NCBI GenBank assembly: GCA_945928645.1
Contig: CAMENR010000011.1
Span: 1 to 34,589, forward strand
Direction of reading: 5' to 3'
DNA: 34,589 bases
Source: an uncultured Clostridia bacterium
GTDB lineage: Bacteria > Bacillota > Clostridia > Christensenellales > UBA1242
Under the pieces are notes generated by a model, which worked only from the letters and a program-made list of their open reading frames with translations, was not told the origin of the DNA and did not search any database. Shown here one piece after another: positions 9,719 to 20,580 of the stretch; the stretch's first letter is position 1, and the number at the start of each line of letters is the position of its first letter. Both the position numbers and the translations under genes were made by a program.

Positions 9719-12198
9719 TTGTTGGAGTTAAGAAGTTTTTGCATTTCTGCATTCAATGCATCAATTTCCGAATTATTCTTACGGGTGGTTGTTTTCTTAC
9801 CTCGTGTGGCAGAAGTTCTCCCCCTTACAGATTGTTTGCGCTCCTTTCTTGCTGGTCTTGTTGAAGGTTCTTCCTCGTCTATTTCTTCCACTTCTTCCAC
9901 ATCTGGTTGCTCCTCTGGCACATTACTTTGTGGAGGTTGAGGTTCCACTTGTGGTGCTGGTTGAGCAGTAGGCTGAGCCATTTGGATAACTATAGGTTGA
10001 GGCTGTTGTTGAGGTTGTGGTTGAGGAGCAACATATGGTTGACCGTATCCTTGTGGGTATCCCTGTGGATAAGGAGGATAGCCTTGTGGGTATCCTTGAG
10101 GATATTGAGGATAGTTGTATCCATTATACCCATTAAATTGCCCTGCTGGCGCTTGAGAGTCCATTTTTGATATTGTGTTATTTAACTCTTGCTCTAGTTG
10201 TTCTCGCTCTCTCTTTAACCTATTATTCTCTTCTTCAATTTGCTTTTGAATTAGTTGCAAATCATCTGCAGTTGCTTCATTGGAGCCATCTCCGTCATCG
10301 TTGTCATCATCGTCATCTTTCTTGAAGAAGTCTGCGCCATCAATATTCTCTTCCTTACTCTTATCCTCTATTTTTTCTTGCTCTTTTGATTGTTCCACAT
10401 TAGAGGCATTTTCTGTATCCTGAGCCCAATATTGCTGGTCCTCAGGTTGTTGAACATTATCTGTTGTTGGGTTTTCTTCTTGCCATGGTTGTTGTTCATA
10501 TGGCTGTTGCTCGTATGGTTGTTGTGCATTAGCATCTTCATATGCTTGTTGTTCATATTGCTGTTGTTCGGCAGGAGCATAACCTTCTGCTTGATTTGAG
10601 GTTTCAAAATTATTTTGTTCTGTGTTTACAGATTGAGATTGGTCTGCATAATTAACCTCTTGTGGTTGAGCATACTGTCCAGCATTATCACTATTTGCAT
10701 CCATAGCATTTTCTTCACTTTGACTTATCTCTTCAATATTGTTTTGATTTAGAGGATAAAGCTCGTCAGTGGTTATTTCTTCCCCATGGATAAGGTTTGT
10801 GCTTGGATCAAGTTGTTCATTGGTCATTCCACCAACACCCTGCAAGTCTGTAAGCAATGCCTTAAGGTCGCTATTTTCTTGTGCAAGAGAAAGCAATTTT
10901 TCATTGCCCACTTCAGCAGCCTTTTGAGTAAGTGCCTTGTAAAGTGTATTTGCATAATGCTTAAATTCAAGGAGCATAGCCTGTTGAACAAAGTTTTTCT
11001 TCTCCTCTATTTCTGCTTCACGCTTCTTGATTTCCCCTTCCAATGCTTCTTGCTCATTGTTGAACTTTGTTGTTGCTTCTTCTAGGTCTTTTTCAAGTTG
11101 TTGTTGTTTCTTTATTTCATCACTTTGTTGTTTTCTTATATAGTTACTTTCAATACGGTTTGTAGAGGCCTCTTGTTGTGAACGCAAACTATCCAAGTTT
11201 TCTCTTGAGGCTTGCAACTTTCTTTGCAAATCTTTGCTAGTTGTTTCAAAATTTTTCTTATAATTCTCTTTTTCTGCCTCAATAGCGTCACTTTCGTCTT
11301 GAAGTCTTTTTCTAACCTTAATAAAAGTTTCGCTTTCCTTCATTGCTCTTTCCAAGACAAGCGAACCGTCAATCCCAAGGTCGCCAAAATCATATTCTTC
11401 GCAGGCTACAGAATTTTCTCTTGCCTTTTCAAGTTCCTTCTGTTCGACCAAAGCACGTTTTTCGAGATACTGTTGCAGGATAGGAATACCCTCTTTAATT
11501 TCCTGTTTTGTAAACAATATTTCATAGTCAACATATGCTGGCAAGGTTGTAACTGCTTTTTCAAGATTACGTTCAAACACTGGGAAGTTTTCAAAAAGCA
11601 ATGAGTATATTTCATTTTTTCGCAATCTTGCAAATAGGACATATATTGAATAAATTGCAACCACTGCAAGTGGACAAAGGACTGCGACCAAAAGTCTTAA
11701 ATTTTCTTCCACCACAGCAATGCCCGCTTTGTATGAATATGCCAACCCCACCGAAAACGAAAGGACTACCATCAAAATTGTAAAGATAGAAAAGTTGCCT
11801 AGATGTTTTTCGATAGAAGATGATCTAAGAGGCTTGTCCACACAAGTGCTTGTATTGATATATTTGGTTGGACCGTCTTCTCTGTTCAGCATATATATCT
11901 GCCAAGAATTCCTAAGTGTTTTTGGCACTCTTTTCATCTTCAAATTAAATTCTACCAAATTTTCCTCTGTTATAAATGGCTTTGCCAAAAAATATTTGTT
12001 GAGTTTGTTGATGCTTTTTAGAAGTTTATTTTCGTAAGAGCCTTTAACAAGAGATATCATCACTAGCACTGCCAAAAGCATTAGCCCCACAAAAATAGCA
12101 GGCCAAAACCATTGTTGCGCAAGGCTAACAAAAAGGTTTACGACAAAATTTCTTACAGTGTCAACTATCTCCGAACCACTGAGTCCAAGCAAATTCAT
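9715..12198 (-). CDS. Membrane protein with long coiled coil and Q/P/Y/G-rich low-complexity C-terminal half
   Basis: Several hydrophobic segments in the first ~200 aa, Glu/Lys/Gln heptad-like region, QQPYEQQPYEQQPWQ and YPQGYPQGYPPYPQGYPQGYGQ repeats, basic tail. Confidence 0.85.
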   Translation of the reverse strand: MNLLGLSGSEIVDTVRNFVVNLFVSLAQQWFWPAIFVGLMLLAVLVMISLVKGSYENKLLKSINKLNKYFLAKPFITEENLVEFNLKMKRVPKTLRNSWQIYMLNREDGPTKYINTSTCVDKPLRSSSIEKHLGNFSIFTILMVVLSFSVGLAYSYKAGIAVVEENLRLLVAVLCPLAVVAIYSIYVLFARLRKNEIYSLLFENFPVFERNLEKAVTTLPAYVDYEILFTKQEIKEGIPILQQYLEKRALVEQKELEKARENSVACEEYDFGDLGIDGSLVLERAMKESETFIKVRKRLQDESDAIEAEKENYKKNFETTSKDLQRKLQASRENLDSLRSQQEASTNRIESNYIRKQQSDEIKKQQQLEKDLEEATTKFNNEQEALEGEIKKREAEIEEKKNFVQQAMLLEFKHYANTLYKALTQKAAEVGNEKLLSLAQENSDLKALLTDLQGVGGMTNEQLDPSTNLIHGEEITTDELYPLNQNNIEEISQSEENAMDANSDNAGQYAQPQEVNYADQSQSVNTEQNNFETSNQAEGYAPAEQQQYEQQAYEDANAQQPYEQQPYEQQPWQEENPTTDNVQQPEDQQYWAQDTENASNVEQSKEQEKIEDKSKEENIDGADFFKKDDDDDNDDGDGSNEATADDLQLIQKQIEEENNRLKREREQLEQELNNTISKMDSQAPAGQFNGYNGYNYPQYPQGYPQGYPPYPQGYPQGYGQPYVAPQPQPQQQPQPIVIQMAQPTAQPAPQVEPQPPQSNVPEEQPDVEEVEEIDEEEPSTRPARKERKQSVRGRTSATRGKKTTTRKNNSEIDALNAEMQKLLNSNK

Positions 12199-12311
12199 AT
12201 TCTCACCTTCCTAAAGAATTTTTTGTAGTATATCACAACAAATCAACAATTAAAAACGATTTACGATATTTTTTTTATTTTTTTGCAAATTTATTGACCA
12301 AACGGTTTGGT

Positions 12312-15300
12312 TTATAGAACTCTAATTAGTTTGTCCAAAGCAAAAGAATAGATGTAAGCACCATCAATCTTTTGTCCCAATGCATATTGTAGGCATTTTT
12401 GGTATAGCATAAGTTGCACTTTATATTTTTCGACCAACTGGTCGGGACGCGAAGCCTTAGTTGTCTTATAATCTATCAGCCAATTATGCTTTCCGTCACT
12501 TAACAACATATCGGCGACCCCTTGGACCAAAATTTTCTTATTTGTCCCCTTGCCAAATATCTGGTTGTATGGGAGATAACTCATAAATGGTATCTCTCTC
12601 CCTACAACTATTTTGCCCAATTCTTTTATATTATTTTCGCAAGTTGCAATTTTTTCAAAATTGATAATATTTTTATACTCTTCTGGCAAATTTATCTTGT
12701 CTAAAATTTTTGCAAATTCTTCCCTGTCAAGAGGTTTCTCCCAATCAATTTGCTCCATAATTTTATGATAAGCAGTGCCCAATTTCCCCTTGTCTATATT
12801 GTCATTTTTAGACTCATAAATGCTTAATGTTTGTGGAGAAAAATTAAGACTCTCTTCTGCGCTACTATGCTCTGCCAAAAGACTAGATACCGAATTTTTT
12901 AGTGCAATGTTGCAAGGTTGTGGCATCTTTTGTAGTAGGTTTTCTTTTATTTCTTTAGTCAAATTTTTGTCGTCTTCTGGAAAAACTATTTTCCTGTGAT
13001 TTTCCTCATCAAATCTAAAATCTGCCACATCAAAAACCTGCAACAAAATCTCGCCACCACCAAGTTTTTTTGAGATGTTATGCTTACCCATTGCTATAGC
13101 CTTTTGCTCTGCAGGTTTTAGATAAGTCATCACCCAATTTAGATAGTTGTTTGCACCCTCTGCATTTTCTTCAGAGAACACTTCATCATCTTTTTCTCCA
13201 ATAACAATCAAGTGATTTTTTGCACGAGTAAGTGCCACATACAGCAACCTCATCTCCTCGCATTTTTCTGCTCTTCGTTTGTTTATTAAGATACAGTTTC
13301 GAGCATAATTGGTTGACCTAAAAAAACTTTCACTGTCAAAACTTTGCATCGCCAAACCATAATTTTTGTCTTTCAAGACATCTTCTCTAAAAGTTTTTGT
13401 TGGGAAGTTGTTGCCACATCCTGCGACAAAAACAATGGGATATTCCAGCCCTTTGCTTGCGTGAATGGTGCTTAATGTAACACCACTATCACTGGTCGCT
13501 AGCATAGAGGCAAATCTGCCTTCAAATGCATAATTTTTTACAAAATCCAAAAAACCAACAAGGTCATAATTGTAGTCAGCCCCCTCAAAACTATCCACAA
13601 AATCCCTTACAATTTTTTCCCTTGCAAAGCCATCTGGCAAGCAAGTTAGATAGTCATAATATTCAAACTTATCACATAGCGAATTTAATATTTCATGCAA
13701 GGAAGAGTATGTTAACATTTCACGCAATTCATTCAATAAGTTTTCAAATTTGACTAATTTCTCTACAATAGTTATGTCAAAATTTTCCTTTATTGATTGT
13801 GAAAGTTTATCTTGACTGTTATTTGAAGATAATTCCTCCCCGTTTATCCTCTCCTCTGTGTCAGCTAGGTAGTTTTTCACCGCTTGATAAAAATATTTTT
13901 GTTCCCCATACGCCTTTCTTATATGCGCAAGGTTGGTTGGCGAAAGGTTTCCAAAAGGACTAAGAAGTGCTGTTGCAAGTGCATTGTCATCATGATAATT
14001 GTCAATTAGTTTTAGCAGGGCAAGCAATGGTGCAATGTCTTTGTTTTGATAGATATTGTCTTTTGTGTTTATTTTGGTTGGAATTTTTAGGTCGCTTAGT
14101 TGTTTGGAAATTTCTTTTAATGTTTGATTATTCCTGCACAAAATTGCAATATCTCCAAAGTTAATCTTTGTCGCCTTTTGCTGTTTTGCATCATATATTT
14201 GATAGCCATTTTTCATCATATCCAATATTTTTTTTGCAATCAAAAGCCCTTCACATTTTGTTTCGGAGATTTCATTTTGGTATGCCATTTTGTCATTAGA
14301 AATAGAGTAAACTCTTGGCAAGTCTATTTCTTCTTCGCTTTCTTCTTGCTTTGTATTGATTAGGTCAACCTCTACCACAGGCAGTGGAGATAAATGTTCA
14401 TATTTTGCAAGCCCCCTAAACATTCCGCAGTTTTTATAATCAATCCCACCAAATTCCATTGTCATACACTTGGAAAATATTTCATTTGAAAATTGTAGTA
14501 TTGTGGCATCACTTCTAAAATTATCATTTAGTAGTCTGAGAGAACCATGTTGGCTGTTATTAAGATAATCTGCACTTTTGTAGGCAAAAATCTCTGGGGT
14601 GCTATTTCTAAAAGCATAAATACTTTGCTTTACATCTCCTACCATAACGAGTTTTGCATTTTTTATAACTCCAGCAATAATTTCCTCTTGCACATAGTTA
14701 ATATCTTGATATTCATCTACAAAAACATAGGAATATTGAAGTGTTTTTTGAACGTCTTTTAGCCTAGAAATTTCCAAAAACTTTCTTTCCAAATCGGCAA
14801 AATCAAGACCATTTCGCTTGTTTTTTTGTGCTTCGTAATGTTTTTCAAAAATCTGCTCCACTTCCACCAGTTTTTTTATCAACTTTCTTGTATTATTTAG
14901 TTCTTCCATTGCCTCTTGTTCTGTCTTTTGAGGTATATATTGCTTTATGGTTTTTAATTTTGACTGCACTTCTGCCCAGAGTGGCTTGAATTCTTCCTTA
15001 AAGGATTGCTCATCGTCTGATAATTTTTTATTGGACATCCTTGGCATAGTTATGCTATGCAAAAATTCAACTCTTTGCCAAAAATTCTTACCCTGCATTA
15101 TATAAGCCATTTGAACAATCGCCTTTTGTAAAAACTCTACAAAATAAGTTGCATTTTTTATCTTTGCTTGTTCCTGCCATAATAAAAGTTGTGAATGAAC
15201 AAATTTAATATTTTTTTGCAAATAATCATCCAAAAATTTGATTGCTTTGTTATCTTTTGAGTCATAACAACAAAATGCAGTCGTTTTGATATATTCCTCC

Positions 15301-15842
15301 CTATCCACAATGCCCGTCAAAAAGTCTTGCAAAGAAAGAATACTGGACTTCAATCCCTCAAACTTTCTCCCGCCACCAAAACTAGAAGACAACACAACAA
15401 ACTCTTCATCTTCACTCTCGGCATATTGTTTTATTGTCTTATCCAGAGCCTTTGCCTTTAAGAAACTTGAAGCATTGTCATCTAGCACTGCAAAATTTGG
15501 TTTTATCCCTGCCAAAAAGAAGAATTTTCTCAACATTTTTGCACAAAAAGCATGTATTGTGCTTATATCCCCCAGTGGCAGTTTTGCAAGTTGAGTTGCA
15601 ATAAATTTGTTGTCTTTTGCATATTTTGACAGAGTGTCTTTTAACCTAATTTTCATCTCTGCACTTGCGCTTTCTGTAAATGTTATAACCAGCAAATTGG
15701 TTATATCTATATGTTTGTCTGCTATCAACCTTGCAATTTTCTCAATAACAGTCATAGTTTTTCCACTGCCTGCAGATGCAGATACAAGCAAATTATCACT
15801 GTCGCTTGCAAGCACTTGTTCTTGGTCTTCCGTCCACTTCAT
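12312..15842 (-). CDS. addA: ATP-dependent helicase/nuclease subunit A (AddA)
   Basis: UvrD-type motifs (SASAGSGKTMTV, VFVDEYQDIN, STIHASKGLEYPIVFVAG, LLYVALTRAKNHLIV) and C-terminal nuclease (WLIDYKTT); overlaps addB. Confidence 0.95.
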   Translation of the reverse strand: MKWTEDQEQVLASDSDNLLVSASAGSGKTMTVIEKIARLIADKHIDITNLLVITFTESASAEMKIRLKDTLSKYAKDNKFIATQLAKLPLGDISTIHAFCAKMLRKFFFLAGIKPNFAVLDDNASSFLKAKALDKTIKQYAESEDEEFVVLSSSFGGGRKFEGLKSSILSLQDFLTGIVDREEYIKTTAFCCYDSKDNKAIKFLDDYLQKNIKFVHSQLLLWQEQAKIKNATYFVEFLQKAIVQMAYIMQGKNFWQRVEFLHSITMPRMSNKKLSDDEQSFKEEFKPLWAEVQSKLKTIKQYIPQKTEQEAMEELNNTRKLIKKLVEVEQIFEKHYEAQKNKRNGLDFADLERKFLEISRLKDVQKTLQYSYVFVDEYQDINYVQEEIIAGVIKNAKLVMVGDVKQSIYAFRNSTPEIFAYKSADYLNNSQHGSLRLLNDNFRSDATILQFSNEIFSKCMTMEFGGIDYKNCGMFRGLAKYEHLSPLPVVEVDLINTKQEESEEEIDLPRVYSISNDKMAYQNEISETKCEGLLIAKKILDMMKNGYQIYDAKQQKATKINFGDIAILCRNNQTLKEISKQLSDLKIPTKINTKDNIYQNKDIAPLLALLKLIDNYHDDNALATALLSPFGNLSPTNLAHIRKAYGEQKYFYQAVKNYLADTEERINGEELSSNNSQDKLSQSIKENFDITIVEKLVKFENLLNELREMLTYSSLHEILNSLCDKFEYYDYLTCLPDGFAREKIVRDFVDSFEGADYNYDLVGFLDFVKNYAFEGRFASMLATSDSGVTLSTIHASKGLEYPIVFVAGCGNNFPTKTFREDVLKDKNYGLAMQSFDSESFFRSTNYARNCILINKRRAEKCEEMRLLYVALTRAKNHLIVIGEKDDEVFSEENAEGANNYLNWVMTYLKPAEQKAIAMGKHNISKKLGGGEILLQVFDVADFRFDEENHRKIVFPEDDKNLTKEIKENLLQKMPQPCNIALKNSVSSLLAEHSSAEESLNFSPQTLSIYESKNDNIDKGKLGTAYHKIMEQIDWEKPLDREEFAKILDKINLPEEYKNIINFEKIATCENNIKELGKIVVGREIPFMSYLPYNQIFGKGTNKKILVQGVADMLLSDGKHNWLIDYKTTKASRPDQLVEKYKVQLMLYQKCLQYALGQKIDGAYIYSFALDKLIRVL

Positions 15843-18800
15843 CTTTCACCTCCACCAAAACTCTCAATGTCTATATTTACATTGGGAGTTCTCTTTTCGT
15901 TTGCAAAAAATTTATCAAATCGGCAAAGGGCAGAATATTCACACCTTGCACATGGATCATCAGACAATACAAGTGGGCAAGGCTCTATGATGCAATTTGA
16001 AATATCCTCACAAGCCTTTTTGATAAGTTCAAAGGCATAATCTGCAAGGCTGTCCAGTTGAGATTGCCCCACCACCTTTGAATATCTCGAGTGTATCATC
16101 TCTCCGTCATTTTGAGAAAATCTCACTTCCACTACATCACTGTTTTTTTGACCATCTGCAAATCTTCTATCGCTGGCTAGTATAACATCAATATCATCAA
16201 GAGTTCTCCCCTTTAACGAATATTTTGCTTGCAAAGTTGTTTTTTCATCGGCAAAGCCCGCCTTTATTGGCAAATAATATGCGCCCGCTGGTTTTAATTT
16301 AAGAGAAGACTTTACCGTCTTTATGTATGCTTCCAACTGAATTTTCTTGCCAAAAAACAACTCCTTAAAAGATGTATCGCACACCCCTGTTTTGTAGTCT
16401 ATTACCCTAAAAAATTGGTCAAAAATATCAATCCTATCCACCTGACCTACAAGAGATATTATCTTATCTCCCGCTTTAATTTTTAGTGCCTTAATTTTGC
16501 TTTTGTCGTCAAATCGCATTTCAAAATATTTTGGTTTGAATTTTGATACTTTCGCCTGCTCATTTAGTGCCAAAGCAAACCTCTTGGCCTCTGCTCGCAA
16601 ATTTTTCAACAAGACCTTATTTTTACCATTAGCCTGCAAGGAGAGATATTTATCCTTTGCAACTATGTTATCAAATATGTCGTCAACTTTTGGCAATAGG
16701 ACATCATTGTCTATTGGGAGTTCGTTGCCTCTTAATAATAAACAAGCCACTTCATGAAGAATATTGCCTATGTTAAGCGCATCAAATACCCCCTCCTCCT
16801 TTGGCGCAAGCCTAAGCCCATATCTAACAAAATGCAAATATGGGCAAAGCATAAAGCACTCTATTTCGGAGATGCTTGTTTTGTTTTGCAAAAAGAAGGG
16901 AGATTGCTCAATTTTTGGATGATTTTGAAAGTTAAACCTTTCAAGATAATCGCTTGATAAGTTGCCTTTTAGTGCCTCAAAAAGAGAAGAATCAAGAGAA
17001 GTTAAATCACACGAACCATCAGCATAAGTCCTAAGAGATTGTGTCAAAATTTGCCTGCAAAGAGGCTTTGAATTAAGTGCCACCGATTGTGGTAGGGTAT
17101 TAAACTCATATTGCTCTAGTGGCTGAAATTCCCCTTCCCTTTCCACCACAAACATTTTTTTTATCTCACCAATTATGCTAGATGCTGGAGAACAAACATT
17201 GCTTGACAAAAACAACCTCTTTTTTGGTCTGCACAACAACTCAAAAGCCTTAAATCTTTCCTTTTGATTAAGTTCAAAAATAGTTGGATCCAACTTGTAA
17301 CTGCTTTCAAGTTTTCCAATCTCCTGGTCGCTAACAAGCCCACAATCTGTTATGTTTTTTGGGAAACTACCTTCGCTTGCTGATAATATAAAACCAAAAT
17401 CACGCCCTTCAAAAAAACTGGAACTGCAATCACCCACAAACACCGCATCACAAGAGAGTGGAGTTGTAGATATTTTGACACTGCAAAGTCCCACCTTTAG
17501 CGTGGAATAAAACATCTTGTGGTCACATTCCTCTTCTCCAAGGAGTGATGTAATCTGCTCCATAATGTCGTAAAAAGCTGAATAATATTGCTCAAACAAT
17601 TTTGCTTGTTTTAGGTTGCCCTTTTCAAAAAAACTATGAGCCATATTATTCAATTTTTCTTGCAAATTCAACCCTTCCAACAAGGATTTGTAACTTGCTA
17701 CAAAATCTGCAAAGGTATCCGCCTTGGCTATGTCATTTACAAAAGGAATAACTACATCAAAAAGTAAGGCTCTCGTCTTTTCAAAGCCTTCATAATATTC
17801 GCTAGTTTCATAATTTTTCTGCAAAGAAGCAAAGTCTTCTATGGAATAACAAAGGATATAATCATCAAAATCTTCTACATCCGAAAAATTTGCACCGAAC
17901 AATGGATTTTTGAGTATTCTTAGCATTGACTTTTGCGAAAAATTTTCTTGAACAACATCAAATATGCTATCAACAAATTGTGGCAATATAGTTTTTGAAA
18001 AATCCTGTGGCAAATCCACAAAAAAATTTATATCATTTTTTGCCAGTTCCCTTTCCACTATTTCTTTTTTACTAGCCAAATTAGGTATGGCAACAAATAT
18101 TTGCTCAAAATCACTTCCCTTTTTTATCAAACTCCTTATTTCCCCTATGCAAAACTGCAATTCCTCAAGGAAGTTTTTGCCTTGAAACAACACCACAGGA
18201 GAATGCTCTACCTTAAGGGTGTTTGGTGCAAAAGAAAACAAATTGTTTGACAAAAATTCAAATTCTTTATTTCTTGTTGAAGGAGCAACAATAACCTTGG
18301 CATTAGGAAGCATTTTTAACACATTTTCTGCAAAAGATTTTATATAAATATGCTCATTTGAGGGATTTTCGGGATATGTCAATGCAACACAAAATTTTTT
18401 GCATACCCTGGCACATTGCGACAACACAGCAAAACCTTGAAAAGTCCAACCATCAAAATTAGTTATGTATATACTAGACGACCTAATCAGTTCGCTATTT
18501 TTGACATAATCTTCTACTATATTTAGCCTGTCCAAACTATCACAAAGTCCACGTTTTGCCAGATTTTTTTGATACTCCTCATATATCAAAGAGATGTCTG
18601 CTAGTTTGTTGGCGAGCAATTCATCACAATTCGCCTTACATACATCTTCTGGAGAAACTTTGCAACTCTTAAATTGTGCAATAGTCCCAAAGATTGTTTC
18701 TGCCAAATCAGCAGACAATCCCTTACCAAAGTATTTCAGTTTATCCCTATTTTCTATCAGTATTTTTTGCACTAGCATAACACTTGTATTTTTGGTTATG

Positions 18801-19078
18801 ACTGATGTATCTGGCAAAATTCTGCTACACAACCTCGAAATAGTAACTACTTCTATATCACAGGTGGAGCATATCCCAAGTTGCTCAAAAATCCTTTTTT
18901 CACACACCACAGTCATTCTGTCTGGCACAATTATTATTCTATGCCCACTATCTTTGCCCACCAAATCTATGGTTTGTTGCAAAAGGTCATCACTTGTCTT
19001 GCCAAATATTATTGTAGTTTTGTTGCTACTAATTTTCTCCCCAAATGGTTGCCCGCTATACTCAAAACACTTATCCAT
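15839..19078 (-). CDS. addB: ATP-dependent helicase/nuclease subunit B (AddB)
   Basis: IFGKTSDDLLQQTIDLV start, C-terminal nuclease FRVIDYKTG and Fe-S type cysteines ending CARCEYSALCRFD; 4-nt overlap with addA. Confidence 0.93.
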   Translation of the reverse strand: MDKCFEYSGQPFGEKISSNKTTIIFGKTSDDLLQQTIDLVGKDSGHRIIIVPDRMTVVCEKRIFEQLGICSTCDIEVVTISRLCSRILPDTSVITKNTSVMLVQKILIENRDKLKYFGKGLSADLAETIFGTIAQFKSCKVSPEDVCKANCDELLANKLADISLIYEEYQKNLAKRGLCDSLDRLNIVEDYVKNSELIRSSSIYITNFDGWTFQGFAVLSQCARVCKKFCVALTYPENPSNEHIYIKSFAENVLKMLPNAKVIVAPSTRNKEFEFLSNNLFSFAPNTLKVEHSPVVLFQGKNFLEELQFCIGEIRSLIKKGSDFEQIFVAIPNLASKKEIVERELAKNDINFFVDLPQDFSKTILPQFVDSIFDVVQENFSQKSMLRILKNPLFGANFSDVEDFDDYILCYSIEDFASLQKNYETSEYYEGFEKTRALLFDVVIPFVNDIAKADTFADFVASYKSLLEGLNLQEKLNNMAHSFFEKGNLKQAKLFEQYYSAFYDIMEQITSLLGEEECDHKMFYSTLKVGLCSVKISTTPLSCDAVFVGDCSSSFFEGRDFGFILSASEGSFPKNITDCGLVSDQEIGKLESSYKLDPTIFELNQKERFKAFELLCRPKKRLFLSSNVCSPASSIIGEIKKMFVVEREGEFQPLEQYEFNTLPQSVALNSKPLCRQILTQSLRTYADGSCDLTSLDSSLFEALKGNLSSDYLERFNFQNHPKIEQSPFFLQNKTSISEIECFMLCPYLHFVRYGLRLAPKEEGVFDALNIGNILHEVACLLLRGNELPIDNDVLLPKVDDIFDNIVAKDKYLSLQANGKNKVLLKNLRAEAKRFALALNEQAKVSKFKPKYFEMRFDDKSKIKALKIKAGDKIISLVGQVDRIDIFDQFFRVIDYKTGVCDTSFKELFFGKKIQLEAYIKTVKSSLKLKPAGAYYLPIKAGFADEKTTLQAKYSLKGRTLDDIDVILASDRRFADGQKNSDVVEVRFSQNDGEMIHSRYSKVVGQSQLDSLADYAFELIKKACEDISNCIIEPCPLVLSDDPCARCEYSALCRFDKFFANEKRTPNVNIDIESFGGGER

Positions 19079-19140
19079 TGTTCCCTATCCTTTACTTTCT
19101 TACATTCTATCAAAAAAACAACAAAACACAAAGTCATTTT

Positions 19141-19452
19141 TCATTTGCGAGCCAGCTTTTTTAGTAAGTCGGTTATTTTCTTTTGCTGTGTTGCCACGAT
19201 GTTCTCTAGATAACTATTTCTTTCTATTTGTTTTTTTAGTCTTTCCTCTGCAATTCCAAGGTCCACTATAGTTGTGCGAAAATTTTCTGTAGCCATATCA
19301 CACTCCCTTTTTAGTTCCTCCTGAACTTGAGTTATGGCATACCTTTTTACAATCTTCACAAGTCCTTGAAACAAAGCATTTATTTCCTGATCGCCAATCG
19401 TTTTTGCATATTTACTTTTGGCTTTTGCAAATTCTATCAAAGTTTTTTCCAT
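19141..19452 (-). CDS. Hypothetical small coiled-coil protein
   Basis: MEKTLIEFAKAKSKYAKTIGDQEINALFQGL...; ATG at 19452 has SD GGGAGA, better than the listed 19542 start. Confidence 0.6.
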   Translation of the reverse strand: MEKTLIEFAKAKSKYAKTIGDQEINALFQGLVKIVKRYAITQVQEELKRECDMATENFRTTIVDLGIAEERLKKQIERNSYLENIVATQQKKITDLLKKLARK

Positions 19453-19530
19453 ATACTTTCTCCCAAAAAGAATATTTCCAAAATAATCAATTCTAAACGC
19501 AAAAAAATTGTCGAAAGCATAGTGATTGTG

Positions 19531-19578
19531 TTGCAAACTCATACTTTTATATTATAAAAAATAAAGATATATTAACAA
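19531..19578. promoter_or_regulatory. Overlapping divergent promoters
   Basis: Minus: TTGTTA -16- TATAAT (-10 at 19551-19556). Plus: TTGCAA -16- TATAAA (-10 at 19553-19558). Confidence 0.5.
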
Positions 19579-19596
19579 AAAAATATGGGAGAAACT

Positions 19597-20580
19597 ATGC
19601 AAAAATATCTACATATCAAACCAACATTTGATGCCTTGGTGGAAATAAAAAATGAAAGTTTTGAATTAACTTCAAACAAAATAACTTCTTTTTTGCTAAA
19701 TTTGGAAGAAAACAATATAAAAATTAACTTCTATCCGTTGGACAACAAAAACAAGACCTCCATTCCCTTTTGCTTGGTTGCAAATCTTGAAAAGGGGGTT
19801 GTGGTTACTAAAAGCGAAAACACCTCACTAATAAAATATCCCCACGACAACCTACTACTTGAAGTGGAGCCTTTTTTGCTTTACGACAGCACCTTGGGGG
19901 AGCATACAAAAAAATTATCCTTGCAAGAAGGCGACTGCACCATATACTATTCTCGTGGCTCGGCAGGACTTGTAAAAATTGAAAACAGTGCTGACACTTT
20001 ACAATTTCAATTCTCAAAAGGCATCAACACACTAGATGCAAGGGCAAGCAAAAATACAATCTTTATTTGGGCAGAAAATGACAACAAAAAATATTCTATT
20101 GCCATAGTCAGCAAAAATAATAATCAATTTGAGTTGAAAAGATTGGAAAATGTTGACTTGCTAGAGATTGATAGCAACTATATAAAAACATTTAGAAACC
20201 TCCACACAACCCTTGGCCATGGGATTGTGGGAGAATATCCAATAAAAACTCTTATTGGCAAATATAAACTGGTAAAAACAGAAAATAGACCCACTTTCTG
20301 CTCAAATGAAAAACTTATTCCCTATTACTTTCTAGATGCAATAAAGGTAAAAGATTTTGCATTGGCGAGAAGTTATCTTTCCCAATCGTTGTCAAGTAGT
20401 TTAGATGATATTCATCTAGAGTCTTTTTTTGATAATTTTTATGACTTTGGTCAAAATCTTGGCGAAAATATATTCCCAGAAGATGTAGCACTTTTTTATG
20501 AGCAGAATGGCATAAAAATTGCAAAAATATATCATTTTTCTATAGAAAAAGGAAAAATTGCCGACATAACCGAAGTATAA
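19597..20580 (+). CDS. Hypothetical protein, no family recognised
   Basis: Long ORF; ATG at 19597 preceded by GGGAGA at normal spacing, whereas the listed ATG at 19585 has none. Confidence 0.75.
   Translation: MQKYLHIKPTFDALVEIKNESFELTSNKITSFLLNLEENNIKINFYPLDNKNKTSIPFCLVANLEKGVVVTKSENTSLIKYPHDNLLLEVEPFLLYDSTLGEHTKKLSLQEGDCTIYYSRGSAGLVKIENSADTLQFQFSKGINTLDARASKNTIFIWAENDNKKYSIAIVSKNNNQFELKRLENVDLLEIDSNYIKTFRNLHTTLGHGIVGEYPIKTLIGKYKLVKTENRPTFCSNEKLIPYYFLDAIKVKDFALARSYLSQSLSSSLDDIHLESFFDNFYDFGQNLGENIFPEDVALFYEQNGIKIAKIYHFSIEKGKIADITEV

Noticed and set aside
12297-12311. Palindrome ACCAAACGGTTTGGT after addA considered as a terminator
   Set aside because: Stem is only 6 bp and no U-run follows on the minus strand; left unassigned.
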